Shown here: positions 1-9,498 of the stretch, piece after piece
Position numbering within the stretch: the first letter of the stretch is position 1
Layout of the letters: every line of letters starts with the position of its first letter
Source: Prevotella amnii DSM 23384 = JCM 14753
GTDB lineage: Bacteria > Bacteroidota > Bacteroidia > Bacteroidales > Bacteroidaceae
Direction of reading: 5' to 3'
NCBI RefSeq assembly: GCF_000378745.1
Contig: NZ_KB905265.1
Span: 62,001-126,000, forward strand
Length of the DNA: 64,000 bases
Notes under the pieces: model-generated
The model's input: only the letters and a program-made list of their open reading frames with translations
What the model was told of the DNA's origin: nothing
Databases searched by the model: none
Program-made: the position numbers and the translations under genes

Positions 1-2069
1 AATATTCCTAATTCAGCTATAATCTTACCATTCCTTGTTTTTAACGCAATTGCTTTATCAAAAATATTATTGTCCGAGTGTTCACTGACTAACGCTCCCT
101 GACGCACTCCCACTCTACGAAGAATATTCTCTACATATGCTTTCAATTCATAAAAGCTGCTATCCTCGTCAGGATGAGCCCAAGAACCTTCTACATGTTT
201 ACCTGTTACCCATAAAGCAAAATGATGCTCTTGACTATAGGCTCTTACTGGATTATCTAAAGAATATCTATCCTGTGAAAACTTATAAATATTACCTGTC
301 TCAAAAAAGCGTAAATTAGTAGCTTTACGATTAATATTATAAGCCAAGCTCTCTAAACCTCCAAATAATAAAGTTTGACGCATCACACCAAGGTCTGCCG
401 ATAATGGATTCATTACCTTTACAGTTTCTTCCCAAGTATACTTATTCCACTTTCCATGATCATAATAAGAAGTCTTTGTAAGAGAATTGTTTAAAATTTC
501 AGAAAAGCCTGCTCCCACTAACTGCTCACTTACTATATTTTCACGATGATAATCCTTATCTGCCTCTTCTGCTATTGTTAAAGACGACTTTAACATTGTA
601 GAGATTTCTACATTATTATATCCATATATACGCAATATATCTTCTACTACATCACAAGGTCGTTGTACATCTACACGGTAAGCAGGAACTAATAGATCAA
701 TACCATACTCATCTTCATTTTCTATCTTCATCTCAAGAGAGGTTACAATGCTCTTTATCGTAGAAACACCTATCTGCTTACCTATTAACCTATCACAATA
801 TTCAAAATTTAATCTTACAGGGAAATCGGCTATTGGCGAAGGATACTCATCGCATATTTCCATACTTACTTTTCCTCCAGCCAACTGCTGACAAAGTATA
901 GCTGCTTGTTTTAATGCATATATTATACCATTAGGGTCTACACCACGCTCAAAACGAAAGCTCGCATCTGTAGATAAACCATGGCGGCGCGCACTCTTAC
1001 GTATCCAAGTAGGATGAAAATAAGCACTTTCTAACACTACATTTTTTGTGGTTTCATAGGTTCCGCTACCTTTTCCTCCAAAAACACCAGCAATACACAT
1101 AGGCTCTTCTTCATTACATATAGCTAAATCGTGCTTGCCTAATATATGCTCTTCGCCATCAAGAGTAACAAATCGCTTTCCCTCGTTCTTATCTCTTACT
1201 ATAATATGGTTGCCTTTCACCATATCTGCATCAAAACAATGCATAGGCTGACCATATGCCCACATTATATAATTAGTAATATCTACAATATTATTAATAG
1301 GGCGTAATCCTATCACACTTAACTTATCTTGCAACCATTTCGGGCTTTCTTTCACCTCACATCCTGTTACACTCAAACAGGCATAACGCCTACAAGCTGA
1401 GGTATTTTCTATTGTTACCTTTATAGGAAGATTATTATTATCTACATGAAAATCATCACATGAAGGACGGTGTAAACTCGTTTCATAACCATTTTGTCTC
1501 AACCACGCATACAAATCTCGAGCCACTCCATAATGACTTAGAGCATCTGCACGATTAGCCGTAATATCTATATCAAACACCCAATCACTATCTAACTGAT
1601 AATATTCTGCTGCTGGCATACCTACAATAGCTTCTTCCGGTAAGACTATAATACCATCATGCGACTTACCTACACCTATCTCATCTTCTGCACATATCAT
1701 ACCAAAGCTATCTACGCCGCGTAATTTGCTCTTTTTAATAACAAATTCCTTATCGCCATCATACAGTACGCATCCTAAATCGGCAACAATAACCTTCTGA
1801 CCAGCTGCTACATTAGGTGCTCCACAGACAATTTGCTGCGCTTCCCCCCTACCAAGATCTACGGTGGTTATATGTAAATGATCCGAATTAGGATGATCTT
1901 CACAAGTAAGAACCTTACCTACAAATAGTCCTTTTAATCCACCACGAACAGTTTCCACCTCCTCTAATGAGCCTACCTCTAACCCTGTAGATGTCAAAGC
2001 CTCAGCAAGATGCTTAGGTGTTAAAGAAAAATCTACATATTGTTTTAACCACTTGTATGATATCTTCAT
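1..2069 (-). CDS. pheT: Phenylalanine--tRNA ligase beta subunit, C-terminus outside window
   Basis: Beta subunit of the heterotetrameric cytoplasmic enzyme that charges tRNA-Phe. My translation starts MKISYKWLKQYVDFSLTP and runs open for 689 codons to the window edge. It shows the N-terminal EMAP-like tRNA-binding domain (EDHPNSDHLHI, then CGAPNV), a B3/4 region (NIVDITNYIMWAYGQPMH) and the B5/core region (DVVEDILRIYGYNN). The usual length is about 800-820 residues, so roughly the last 130 residues, including the ferredoxin-like anticodon-binding domain, lie off the left edge. The ATG at 2069 sits 34 bases downstream of a good -7 box. The truncation is an effect of the window, not a broken gene. 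Confidence 0.97.
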   Translation of the reverse strand, partial: MKISYKWLKQYVDFSLTPKHLAEALTSTGLEVGSLEEVETVRGGLKGLFVGKVLTCEDHPNSDHLHITTVDLGRGEAQQIVCGAPNVAAGQKVIVADLGCVLYDGDKEFVIKKSKLRGVDSFGMICAEDEIGVGKSHDGIIVLPEEAIVGMPAAEYYQLDSDWVFDIDITANRADALSHYGVARDLYAWLRQNGYETSLHRPSCDDFHVDNNNLPIKVTIENTSACRRYACLSVTGCEVKESPKWLQDKLSVIGLRPINNIVDITNYIMWAYGQPMHCFDADMVKGNHIIVRDKNEGKRFVTLDGEEHILGKHDLAICNEEEPMCIAGVFGGKGSGTYETTKNVVLESAYFHPTWIRKSARRHGLSTDASFRFERGVDPNGIIYALKQAAILCQQLAGGKVSMEICDEYPSPIADFPVRLNFEYCDRLIGKQIGVSTIKSIVTSLEMKIENEDEYGIDLLVPAYRVDVQRPCDVVEDILRIYGYNNVEISTMLKSSLTIAEEADKDYHRENIVSEQLVGAGFSEILNNSLTKTSYYDHGKWNKYTWEETVKVMNPLSADLGVMRQTLLFGGLESLAYNINRKATNLRFFETGNIYKFSQDRYSLDNPVRAYSQEHHFALWVTGKHVEGSWAHPDEDSSFYELKAYVENILRRVGVRQGALVSEHSDNNIFDKAIALKTRNGKIIAELGI

Positions 2070-2103
2070 TATTTATATGATATTTTAGTATGTTTTTGAA
2101 ATG

Positions 2104-2133
2104 CAAATTTAATAAAAAAGTTAGATATAACAA
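2104..2133 (-). promoter_or_regulatory. Bacteroidetes-type promoter of pheT
   Basis: Read on the minus strand there is TAAATTTG at 2104-2111, an exact match to the TAnnTTTG -7 consensus. A TTG lies at 2131-2133, 19 bases upstream, which fits the -33 element. The predicted transcript starts a little inside and gives a leader of roughly 30 bases before the pheT ATG. Confidence 0.65.
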
Positions 2134-2256
2134 AAAGCTACAGAGGTAAGATTTAATAACCATTTCATAACAAAGTAACCCACACCTTAATATATTAAGC
2201 TATGCAAACTACTTCATATACTATAACTGTTATTATATACTTACATCGATTTGATT

Positions 2257-2288
2257 AAAATCCTATTTTTTAGTACACTTAGGATTTT
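2257..2288. terminator. Weak terminator-like hairpin in the pheT/tRNA-Ser gap
   Basis: Arms aaaatccta (2257-2265) and taggatttt (2280-2288) are perfect complements around a 14-base loop. On the plus strand T-rich sequence follows. It could end minus-strand transcripts from the tRNA-Ser gene before pheT. Apart from this hairpin and the pheT promoter, I see nothing interpretable in the 477 bases between pheT and the tRNA; they are AT-rich and non-coding. Confidence 0.35.
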
Positions 2289-2546
2289 TTATTAGTAAGC
2301 CATGTTTTGTTTACTTATATTGTAACAACATTAGACCTCTTGGATATGTACACACTACCTTTACCACCCGATATTTTCACTCGAGCCCCTACCTACGTAT
2401 TGGATTTATCATTACTAACAATAACGACCAACTACTCACTTAGATAAAATCATTTAATTATCTGAAAAATAGTAAATCTTTTTACCTATATTTTTCCACC
2501 TGTCAAAAAAGTGATTTGACTTACATTATCTATAATACATCTCTTG

Positions 2547-2635
2547 CGGAAGTAGAGGGATTCAAACCCCCGATACGCGATAAGGCGTATACCGGATTTC
2601 GAGTCCAGCGCATTCGGTCACTCTGCCATACTTCC
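2547..2635 (-). tRNA. tRNA-Ser (anticodon CGA)
   Basis: The minus strand gives acceptor arms GGAAGTA and TACTTCC plus discriminator G. The anticodon stem CTGGA/TCCGG encloses loop bases CTCGAAA, so the anticodon is CGA and it reads UCG. A long variable arm (TACGC...GCGTA) is typical of class II serine tRNAs. The T arm GGGGGTTTGAATCCCTC is canonical. CCA is not encoded (CAA follows the discriminator). Confidence 0.95.
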
Positions 2636-2679
2636 TCTTATTAATAGCAAAATTAATACAAAAACCGAAAAACACCAAA

Positions 2680-3273
2680 TTAATCAAACAAAACTTTATC
2701 CAACCTCTCTCTAAACTCCTGCACTTTACTTTGACGAATAGATACAACCATCTCACACATATTATCAAAAGATTGGTCTATAATACGAGGCTTCATATCT
2801 TTTATTATGCGCATAACAACATTCATCTTTAAATAAGAAAAAGCAAACTTAATATGCTCTTCTATAAAACGTTCTTCTATTATGCAGTTACTAATAGCAG
2901 CGGCAGCAGCCGTTCTATATGCCTCTATAAGTCCGCTTGTCCCTAAATTGATTCCACCATAATAACGTACTACAACAACTAATATATTAGTAAGGCTATT
3001 ACTATTAATCTGTCCAAGAATAGGTTTACCTGCCGTAGAAGAAGGCTCTCCATCGTCTACTGCTCTAAATTCGCTTCTATCAGCCCCTATTACATAAGCA
3101 TAACAACAATGACGCGCATCATAAAACCTCTTACGATAAGCTTTTACTATATCTAAAGATTCCATAGAAGAGCATACATGATGTGCAAAGGCGAAGAATT
3201 TACTCCGCTTCTCAGAGTAAAACCCCTCGCCTACTCTTGTTTCCAATATTGTTTTATACTTATCGTTACACAT
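2680..3273 (-). CDS. yigZ: YigZ/IMPACT family protein (UPF0029)
   Basis: 197-residue protein of the YigZ/IMPACT family, soluble proteins related to a regulator of the eIF2 kinase GCN2 in eukaryotes; the bacterial role is poorly defined. The family signatures DGEPSSTAGKPIL (about residues 75-87) and VRYYGGINLGTSGLIEAYR (about 102-120) are intact. The C-terminal ferredoxin-like domain (about 130-197) is present, and the length is normal. It ends 44 bases before the tRNA-Ser gene. The 29-base gap from DUF1015 suggests co-transcription downstream of that gene. Confidence 0.9.
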   Translation of the reverse strand: MCNDKYKTILETRVGEGFYSEKRSKFFAFAHHVCSSMESLDIVKAYRKRFYDARHCCYAYVIGADRSEFRAVDDGEPSSTAGKPILGQINSNSLTNILVVVVRYYGGINLGTSGLIEAYRTAAAAAISNCIIEERFIEEHIKFAFSYLKMNVVMRIIKDMKPRIIDQSFDNMCEMVVSIRQSKVQEFRERLDKVLFD

Positions 3274-3302
3274 AAATAGGTATTAAGCACACAACACTTT
3301 CT

Positions 3303-4550
3303 TTACTCAAGCTTATGTATAACAAGTCCTGAACGAAGTTTTGGCTCAAACCATGTTGCCTTAGGTGGCATAATCTTACCGCTATCTGCAATATTCATAA
3401 TCTGCTGCATAGATACTGGATATAAAGCTAAAGCCCAACGCATCTCGCCACTATCTACACGACGTTTTAGCTCCTCTAAACCACGTAAACCGCCCACAAA
3501 ATCGATACGCTTATCTGTTCGCAAATCTTTAATGCCCATCAAGTCATCAAGAATTAACCTACTAGATATATCTACATCAAGAACACCTATAGGATCAGAA
3601 TTATCATACGTCCCCTCTTTTGCTGTCAAGCTATACCAATTTTCATCAATATAGAGCGAAAATTCATGTAACTGCTTAGGCCTATACGCTGCCCTACCTT
3701 TCTTCTGAACAATAAAATTTTTAGTTAAAGCAGTAAGGAACTCTTCTGTTGTCATTCCATTTAGATCCTTTACTACACGATTATAATCTAAAATAGTTAG
3801 CTCACTTGCCTGAAAACATACTGACATAAAATAATTATACTCTTCCTTTCCAGTATGATTCGGATTTTGTTTAGCCTTCTCTGCGCCAACTAATGCTGCC
3901 GCTGCAGAGCGATGATGACCATCTGCAATATAAAGACTTGGCATCTTTGCAAACTCGTCTGTAATGGTTTTTATATCTTTCTCATCATCAATAATCCAAA
4001 GTTGATGCCTAAAACCATCTATAGGAGCTACAAAATCGTATTCTGGATCAGTCTTAGCATAACGCTTAATAAGGCTATCTAGAGTTTTATTATCTGGATA
4101 GGCAAAAAATACAGGCTCTATATTAGCATTATTTACACGAACATGCTTCATACGATCTTCTTCCTTATCACGACGAGTTAATTCATGTTTTTTTATAACT
4201 CCCGTTAAATAATCATTAACGTATGCACCAACAACAAGTCCATATTGTGTTTTACCATTCATTGTCTGAGCATATATATAATAATGCTCTTTATCGTCCT
4301 GAACTAACCAGCCTTTTTCCTGAAACTTCTTAAAATTAGCTACAGCACTCTCATAAACACGATCATCATATTCACTTGTACCTTCCTCAAAGTTAATCTC
4401 TGGCTTAATTATATGATATAAACTCTTTTCATTATCTCCAGCCTCTTCTCTTGCCTCTTCTGAGTTGAGTACATCATAAGGACGACTTTGAACTTCTTCT
4501 ACAAACTTCTTTGGTGGGCGAACACCTCTAAATGGTTTTACAATTGCCAT
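3303..4550 (-). CDS. DUF1015 family protein
   Basis: 415 residues starting MAIVKPFRGVRPPKKFVEEV, the usual opening of DUF1015 proteins. The hallmark ADGHHRSAAA is near residue 210. There is no signal peptide or membrane segment, so it is probably cytosolic. The biochemical function of the family is not established. In many Bacteroidales it follows serC and serA, as here, which suggests a link to serine metabolism, but that is inference from context. A -7-like TATTTTTG at 4658-4665 might give it a promoter of its own; no -33 TTG is seen at the right distance. Confidence 0.9.
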   Translation of the reverse strand: MAIVKPFRGVRPPKKFVEEVQSRPYDVLNSEEAREEAGDNEKSLYHIIKPEINFEEGTSEYDDRVYESAVANFKKFQEKGWLVQDDKEHYYIYAQTMNGKTQYGLVVGAYVNDYLTGVIKKHELTRRDKEEDRMKHVRVNNANIEPVFFAYPDNKTLDSLIKRYAKTDPEYDFVAPIDGFRHQLWIIDDEKDIKTITDEFAKMPSLYIADGHHRSAAAALVGAEKAKQNPNHTGKEEYNYFMSVCFQASELTILDYNRVVKDLNGMTTEEFLTALTKNFIVQKKGRAAYRPKQLHEFSLYIDENWYSLTAKEGTYDNSDPIGVLDVDISSRLILDDLMGIKDLRTDKRIDFVGGLRGLEELKRRVDSGEMRWALALYPVSMQQIMNIADSGKIMPPKATWFEPKLRSGLVIHKLE

Positions 4551-4688
4551 AATATTTAGGTTTTAGGATAAAAATTAATCACTCTCTTTTTTTTTTAAAG
4601 GATATTATAATGTACATAATTACTTTTTATAGTACATTATAATATTCCTTTTATATACAAAAATAAGTAACCTTACCTGATAAAAAAA

Positions 4689-5606
4689 TTATTTATTTAC
4701 TTGGAATTTAGTATCACCTGTAGCAAAGAATGCTTTTATTTGCCTTGCTGCAGCAATACCAGCATTTGAATTAGCCTCAGCAGTCTGAGCTCCCATCTTC
4801 TTTGGTGTGCTAAAATATCTACCTTCAAACTTGACAAATTCTGCATCTGCATCAGGCTTAATATCTGTTATATACTTAATGTCTGCGCGATCGTTCATTA
4901 AACGGATTAATTCCTCTTCATTAATAACTTCCTTGCGAGCAGTGTTTATAACAATTCCACCCTTAGGCATCATATTTACTAAATTATAATTAATACTCTT
5001 CTTTGTTTCAGGAGTAGCAGGGATATGCAAAGACACTATATCACACTTCTTAAACAACTCCTTCTCGTTATTAACAGCATGAACTCCGGAAGCCTCTATA
5101 ACATTAACTGGACAAAAAGCATCATAAGCATAGATATCCATATCAAAGCCCTTTGCTACACGAGCTACATTACGCCCAACATTACCAAAAGCAAGTATAC
5201 CCAACTTCTTTCCTTTTAATTCTGTACCTGGTTTTCCATTATAAAAGCCACGAATAGCAAATACTAATAAACCAAAAACAAGCTCTGCCACAGCATTTGA
5301 ATTCTGCCCCGGAGTATTTTCTACTACAACATTATTAGCTATAGAAGCTGCTAAATCGATATTATCATAACCTGCACCAGCACGTACTATTATCTTCAAA
5401 TTTTTAGCAGCAGAAAAAACCTCTGCATCTATCTTGTCTGATCTAATTATCATTGCATCAACGTCAGCAACAGCTGACAATAACTGCGACTTATCTGTAT
5501 ATTTTTCAAGCAGCACAACTTCATGTTTTGCCCCCTCAAGTTCCTCTTTAATACCTTTAACAGCAGCTTCTGCAAAAGGTTTTTCGGTAGCTATTAAAAC
5601 TTTCAT
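4689..5606 (-). CDS. serA: D-3-phosphoglycerate dehydrogenase, short type
   Basis: Catalyses the first step of serine synthesis, NAD-dependent oxidation of 3-phosphoglycerate. The 305 residues contain only the substrate- and NAD-binding domains and lack the ACT/regulatory domains of the roughly 410-residue E. coli enzyme. The nucleotide-binding loop reads LGILAFGNVGR, and catalytic Arg and Glu appear around RKEVINEEE and PDADAEF. The usual catalytic His before the GA motif is replaced: the sequence is TPKKMGAQTAE, with Lys. That is the pattern described for type III PGDHs such as the Entamoeba enzyme. It lies downstream of serC, 104 bases away. Confidence 0.93.
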   Translation of the reverse strand: MKVLIATEKPFAEAAVKGIKEELEGAKHEVVLLEKYTDKSQLLSAVADVDAMIIRSDKIDAEVFSAAKNLKIIVRAGAGYDNIDLAASIANNVVVENTPGQNSNAVAELVFGLLVFAIRGFYNGKPGTELKGKKLGILAFGNVGRNVARVAKGFDMDIYAYDAFCPVNVIEASGVHAVNNEKELFKKCDIVSLHIPATPETKKSINYNLVNMMPKGGIVINTARKEVINEEELIRLMNDRADIKYITDIKPDADAEFVKFEGRYFSTPKKMGAQTAEANSNAGIAAARQIKAFFATGDTKFQVNK

Positions 5607-5642
5607 AGTAATATGTATATATTAAGTTTAAATATATTTTTT

Positions 5643-5682
5643 AACATCAGCAAGTAACCTTTTCTATCTACTCACTGATGTT
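5643..5682. repeat. Stem-loop between serC and serA
   Basis: Arms aacatcag (5643-5650) and ctgatgtt (5675-5682) are perfect complements, and inner agta/tact bases extend the stem past a small internal loop. No strong U-run follows in the minus direction, so it may be a transcript-processing or stability hairpin inside the serC-serA unit rather than a full terminator. Confidence 0.4.
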
Positions 5683-5723
5683 TCTTTGTTAGTTAATGTT
5701 TCTTTGTTAGTTAATGTTTCTTT
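5678..5723. repeat. 18-bp tandem repeat across the serC stop codon
   Basis: The unit atgtttctttgttagtta occurs at 5678-5695 and 5696-5713, followed by a partial third copy (atgtttcttt) from 5714. The second copy ends exactly at the serC stop TAA, so the last serC codons (KKH plus stop) look duplicated into the downstream non-coding sequence. It is probably a slipped-strand duplication. It leaves the SerC protein intact. Confidence 0.85.
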
Positions 5724-6781
5724 TCATAGTCCTGCATACAAGACACAAGAGCCTTAACCCCCTCAATAGTCATTGCATTATAACAGCTTGCACGGAATCC
5801 ACCAACATCACGATGTCCCTTAATTCCTACCATTCCACGTTCTGTAGCAAACTTAAAGAAATCGTCTTGCAAATCTGCATACTCATCATTTAATACAAAG
5901 CAGATATTCATATAAGAACGATCTTCTTCGCATTTCACAGTACCTCTAAACAACTTATTACGGTCTATCTCTCCGTAAAGCAAGTCGGCACGCTCCTTAG
6001 CACGTTTTTCCATTGTCTTAACACCACCTTGTGCTTTCAGCCAGCGAAGATTTTCAAGAGCAGTATAAATAGGTACTACAGGAGGAGTATTAAACATAGA
6101 TCCCTTCTTTGTATGTGTACGATAATCTAACATAGTGGGGATTTCACGCTCTACATTACCTAAAGCATCATCTTTCACAATAACAAAGGTAACACCTGCC
6201 ATTGATAGATTTTTCTGTGCCCCTCCATAAATACAATCATATTTAGAGACATCTACTGGACGACTAAAAATATCTGAGGACATATCACCGATTAAGCGCA
6301 CTGGAACATCAATATCCTTATGCAACTCTGTACCATAGATAGTGTTATTAGTAGTTACATGCAAGTAGTCGATATCTGAAGGAACAGCATACCCTTTAGG
6401 AATGTAAGTATAATTATCATCAGCAGAAGATGCCACCTCTATAGTCTCACCAAAATGCTTAGCCTCTTTCATTGCTTTTTTAGCCCATGCACCAGTATTA
6501 ACATAACCAGCTTTCTTTACAAGGAAATTAGCTGGAATCTGACAGAACTGTAAAGAAGCCCCTCCTCCAAGAAACAGGACAGAATACCCTTCAGGGACAT
6601 CTAAGACTTCTTTTACCAATTGTTGAGCCTCTTCCATAACTGGCTTAAAGTCCTTCGACCTATGACTAATCTCTGCAAGAGATAGACCAATACCATTAAA
6701 GTCTAAAATAGCATTAGCTGTTTTTTCTATTACTTCCCTTGGAAGTACACATGGACCTGCACCAAAATTATACTTTTTCAT
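5711..6781 (-). CDS. serC: Phosphoserine aminotransferase
   Basis: PLP enzyme converting 3-phosphohydroxypyruvate to phosphoserine, the second step of serine synthesis; it also serves pyridoxine synthesis in some bacteria. I chose the ATG at 6781 because the family N-terminus is [14 protein letters not shown]. The frame stays open 26 codons further to 6859, but that extension has no family match. The PLP lysine is in [12 protein letters not shown] and the phosphate-binding GGGASLQF is present. At 356 residues it is full length. It leads the serC-serA-DUF1015 unit. Confidence 0.95.
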   Translation of the reverse strand: MKKYNFGAGPCVLPREVIEKTANAILDFNGIGLSLAEISHRSKDFKPVMEEAQQLVKEVLDVPEGYSVLFLGGGASLQFCQIPANFLVKKAGYVNTGAWAKKAMKEAKHFGETIEVASSADDNYTYIPKGYAVPSDIDYLHVTTNNTIYGTELHKDIDVPVRLIGDMSSDIFSRPVDVSKYDCIYGGAQKNLSMAGVTFVIVKDDALGNVEREIPTMLDYRTHTKKGSMFNTPPVVPIYTALENLRWLKAQGGVKTMEKRAKERADLLYGEIDRNKLFRGTVKCEEDRSYMNICFVLNDEYADLQDDFFKFATERGMVGIKGHRDVGGFRASCYNAMTIEGVKALVSCMQDYEKKH

Positions 6782-6988
6782 ACGCATATATTGTTTAATG
6801 TTAGTTTTATAATAGTTTAGAGTAGTATGCAAAAACATATTATAATTTCGCTTACCCACGTTGCGAATTTACGCTTTTATTTTTAGTCATACAAGCATTT
6901 TACCTTTTTTTTTATTAACCATAGCACTTACACCAAATAACTATATTAGGCATTAATTAAAAATCAGCTTGCCATTTTGAAAGCATTT

Positions 6989-8305
6989 TTATCGTATTTC
7001 TTCCACTATAGTACGAATACCTTTTATTTTTTGATTTTTAGTATTAATTATAACCGAAGAAATTTTTCTTTTTTTTATTGCAGCATAAGAATATCTGTCT
7101 TTTATATCTATCTTTCCTATGTCCGAAGCCTGTAAACCGCCTTTTTTACATAAAAACCCTACTATATCTATCTTAGAAATTTTATCTTTCTTACCTTTTC
7201 CTATATATAAAGTTGCCATCTTTGGTTCTGAAGGTTTAGGAAGCTCTTCAGGTAAAGATATTATTTCATACTCTCCCTTAACATAATCGGGTAGCTGCTC
7301 CTCTGGACTAAGAATAAAACAAGTAGCACCTCCCTTATCCCATCGAGCAGTACGCCCTACCCTGTGAATAAAACAGTCTTCACTTTCAGGAAGATGATAA
7401 TGTATTATATTATTAACATCAGGAATATCCAGCCCTCGAGCTGCTAAGTCTGTACTTATAAGAATATTAGCCGATCCATTTGAGAAACGATACAGAGCAG
7501 CTTCTCTCTCTGCTTGATCCAATCCTCCATGAAAAAGAGAAGTGGTAAAACCTTTTTCATGTAAGAAATTATATACTCTCTCTACAGAGTCACGATAATT
7601 CAAAAAGACTATAGAGCTTTGATCTTTAAAAGTGCATAATAACGCAAAAAGAGTTTCTAACTTATCCTTTTCTTGACTATGTACTACAAACGTGCTTACA
7701 CGATTAGATAACACTTTGCTTTTATCAGAGAAATCTATCTTTAACAACTTTCCCATTGATATAAAGTTTGGTACCTCTTCTGAATATGTTGCAGATAGTA
7801 ATATACGACGCTTAATATTAGGAAGTTTGTTTACAAGATTATACATCTCTTCATGAAATCCCATTGCTAAACACTTATCAAACTCGTCTATAACCATAAA
7901 GTCTACCCACGATGCATTTATATTTCCCTTATCAAGATGATCGTTTAAACGCCCGGGAGTAGCAAAAACCAAATGTGGTTTTTCTTTATTTAACAATTTA
8001 TGCTCGTCCATCGTAGCCCTGCCTCCATATAAGGCTAATGCTCGAAGTCCGGTGCCTAAATCTTTCATAACAGTACACAGCTGCAAAGCAAGCTCTCTAC
8101 TGGGTAAAACTATAACAGCTTGTACCTTATCTTCGTTTATATTAATAAGCTGACTCAATGGTATAAGATATGCGAACGATTTTCCTGTACCTGTTGGAGA
8201 TAACACTAATATATCTTTATCAGTATGTAAGATAGCTTTAAATGTGGCTTCTTGCATAGCGTTAGGCGTTATACCTAACTTATTTAAAATAACATTACTT
8301 CCCAT
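6989..8305 (-). CDS. DEAD-type RNA helicase with DbpA-like C-terminal RNA-binding domain
   Basis: 438-residue ATP-dependent RNA helicase. Motifs in order: I SPTGTGKS, Ia PSRELAL, TPGRL, II VIDEFDKC, III SATY, IV-like LFHGGLDQAERE, V STDLAARGLDIPD, VI HRVGRTAR. Motif II reads DEFD rather than DEAD, a known kind of substitution. The last roughly 75 residues (TLYIGKGKKDKISK onward) match the DbpA RNA-binding fold, whose E. coli member binds 23S rRNA hairpin 92, so a role in 50S assembly is likely but inferred. Its start overlaps the end of the upstream TPR gene by 11 bases, suggesting translational coupling. Confidence 0.92.
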   Translation of the reverse strand: MGSNVILNKLGITPNAMQEATFKAILHTDKDILVLSPTGTGKSFAYLIPLSQLININEDKVQAVIVLPSRELALQLCTVMKDLGTGLRALALYGGRATMDEHKLLNKEKPHLVFATPGRLNDHLDKGNINASWVDFMVIDEFDKCLAMGFHEEMYNLVNKLPNIKRRILLSATYSEEVPNFISMGKLLKIDFSDKSKVLSNRVSTFVVHSQEKDKLETLFALLCTFKDQSSIVFLNYRDSVERVYNFLHEKGFTTSLFHGGLDQAEREAALYRFSNGSANILISTDLAARGLDIPDVNNIIHYHLPESEDCFIHRVGRTARWDKGGATCFILSPEEQLPDYVKGEYEIISLPEELPKPSEPKMATLYIGKGKKDKISKIDIVGFLCKKGGLQASDIGKIDIKDRYSYAAIKKRKISSVIINTKNQKIKGIRTIVEEIR

Positions 8306-9488
8306 TCTTAATCTTATCTATTTCATCAAACTCTTTTCCCATATTCAAATTTAAATAAATAGTATAAAGGGGAGACAACCACTTTTCTTTACTTTCAGGC
8401 ATTAGCTCCTTATACTTTTCTATATAAGGTAGTGCCTTTTCATAATAAGTAACTATACTATTACGTTTAGCTTTGCTACGTTGCCAATTCTTATCAAGCT
8501 CTATAGCTTGATTAAAATAAGCCATACCTATATTATAATAAGCATCGGCAAAGTTAGGGCTCTCTTCTATTAACTGCTTACAGATAGCTATACTTTGACC
8601 GTATCTACCTATATTAAGCAGAGCTGTACTCTTTGTAAAACGAAAAAGTATATTAGTAGAGTCTACTTGCAATGCACGGTTTGCTACTATTAGTACAGAA
8701 TCGTTTGCTCCTATCTTATCATAATAATCTACTAAGCGAGGGAAGAAATAAGCAAACTTGGGATATTGCGAAAAACCCTCTTTCAATGTTTGTACATATC
8801 GCTGCGTATCCTTCTGTAAAATATAAGCTTCTGCTTCATACTGTTTTACAAAGTTTAGCATAGAACTATCTCGCTCAGCTAATTTTTGATGCCTTAATAT
8901 CAAGGACGCATCATATAGCTTATATCCACAATACATAGCCCAATATGCTGCATGAGGTATTAAAGGGTCGTCTTTCCTATAATGATACCCTTTAAAAAGA
9001 GGCTGATCTTCTAAAGATATAAAATCATCAAAAAAACTATACGCTAATTTAAAGTTGCGAGCATGAATAAAGAACACACCACCATTAAACAGATTAGGAC
9101 GAATAGAGTTTAATAATTCTGAATGTTTCACCCTATACTTAGGCTTACCCATAGCACTAAGTTTTACATCAATAGAGTCAAAACTATACATAGTGTGATA
9201 CAACTTCCTTGTTATTGTAAAGAAAGCCGTTGTATCATATTTTTGATTTAAATACAATTTCTCATTACCCTGTTCGTATTGTTTTACTAACGCTTCACAA
9301 AGGATAAGCCATATCTTAGGATTAGTACGTTTAGAGGAATCTTCGAGTAACTGCTCCATAGACTTCTCTACCTTTACCAACTCTTTTCCTTGTTTCAACT
9401 GATCTCTTGCAATTTGTATTTGTCTCTTTTGTCCAAAAGTAGCAAGTGTGAGCTGCATCAATAATAATATATAAAATACTCTCTTCAA
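8295..9488 (-). CDS. Exported TPR protein (first of three)
   Basis: 397 residues with an N-terminal signal peptide (MKRVFYILLLMQLTLATFGQ), so periplasmic or envelope-associated. The body is alpha-helical with TPR-like repeats, clearest around PNFADAYYNIGMAYFNQAIEL (about 305-325). It is a paralogue in organisation of the two genes upstream; all end with a conserved LSPLYTIYLNL-type segment. It lies 10 bases downstream of the second TPR gene and overlaps the helicase start. The function is unknown; a scaffold role in the envelope is the usual guess for such proteins. Confidence 0.75.
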   Translation of the reverse strand: MKRVFYILLLMQLTLATFGQKRQIQIARDQLKQGKELVKVEKSMEQLLEDSSKRTNPKIWLILCEALVKQYEQGNEKLYLNQKYDTTAFFTITRKLYHTMYSFDSIDVKLSAMGKPKYRVKHSELLNSIRPNLFNGGVFFIHARNFKLAYSFFDDFISLEDQPLFKGYHYRKDDPLIPHAAYWAMYCGYKLYDASLILRHQKLAERDSSMLNFVKQYEAEAYILQKDTQRYVQTLKEGFSQYPKFAYFFPRLVDYYDKIGANDSVLIVANRALQVDSTNILFRFTKSTALLNIGRYGQSIAICKQLIEESPNFADAYYNIGMAYFNQAIELDKNWQRSKAKRNSIVTYYEKALPYIEKYKELMPESKEKWLSPLYTIYLNLNMGKEFDEIDKIKNGK

Positions 9489-9498
9489 AATATTATAT

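Noticed and set aside
5643-5682. Rho-independent terminator between serC and serA
   Set aside because: The stem is good but no U-run follows in the minus direction, and the two genes are functional partners, so I list it only as a hairpin.
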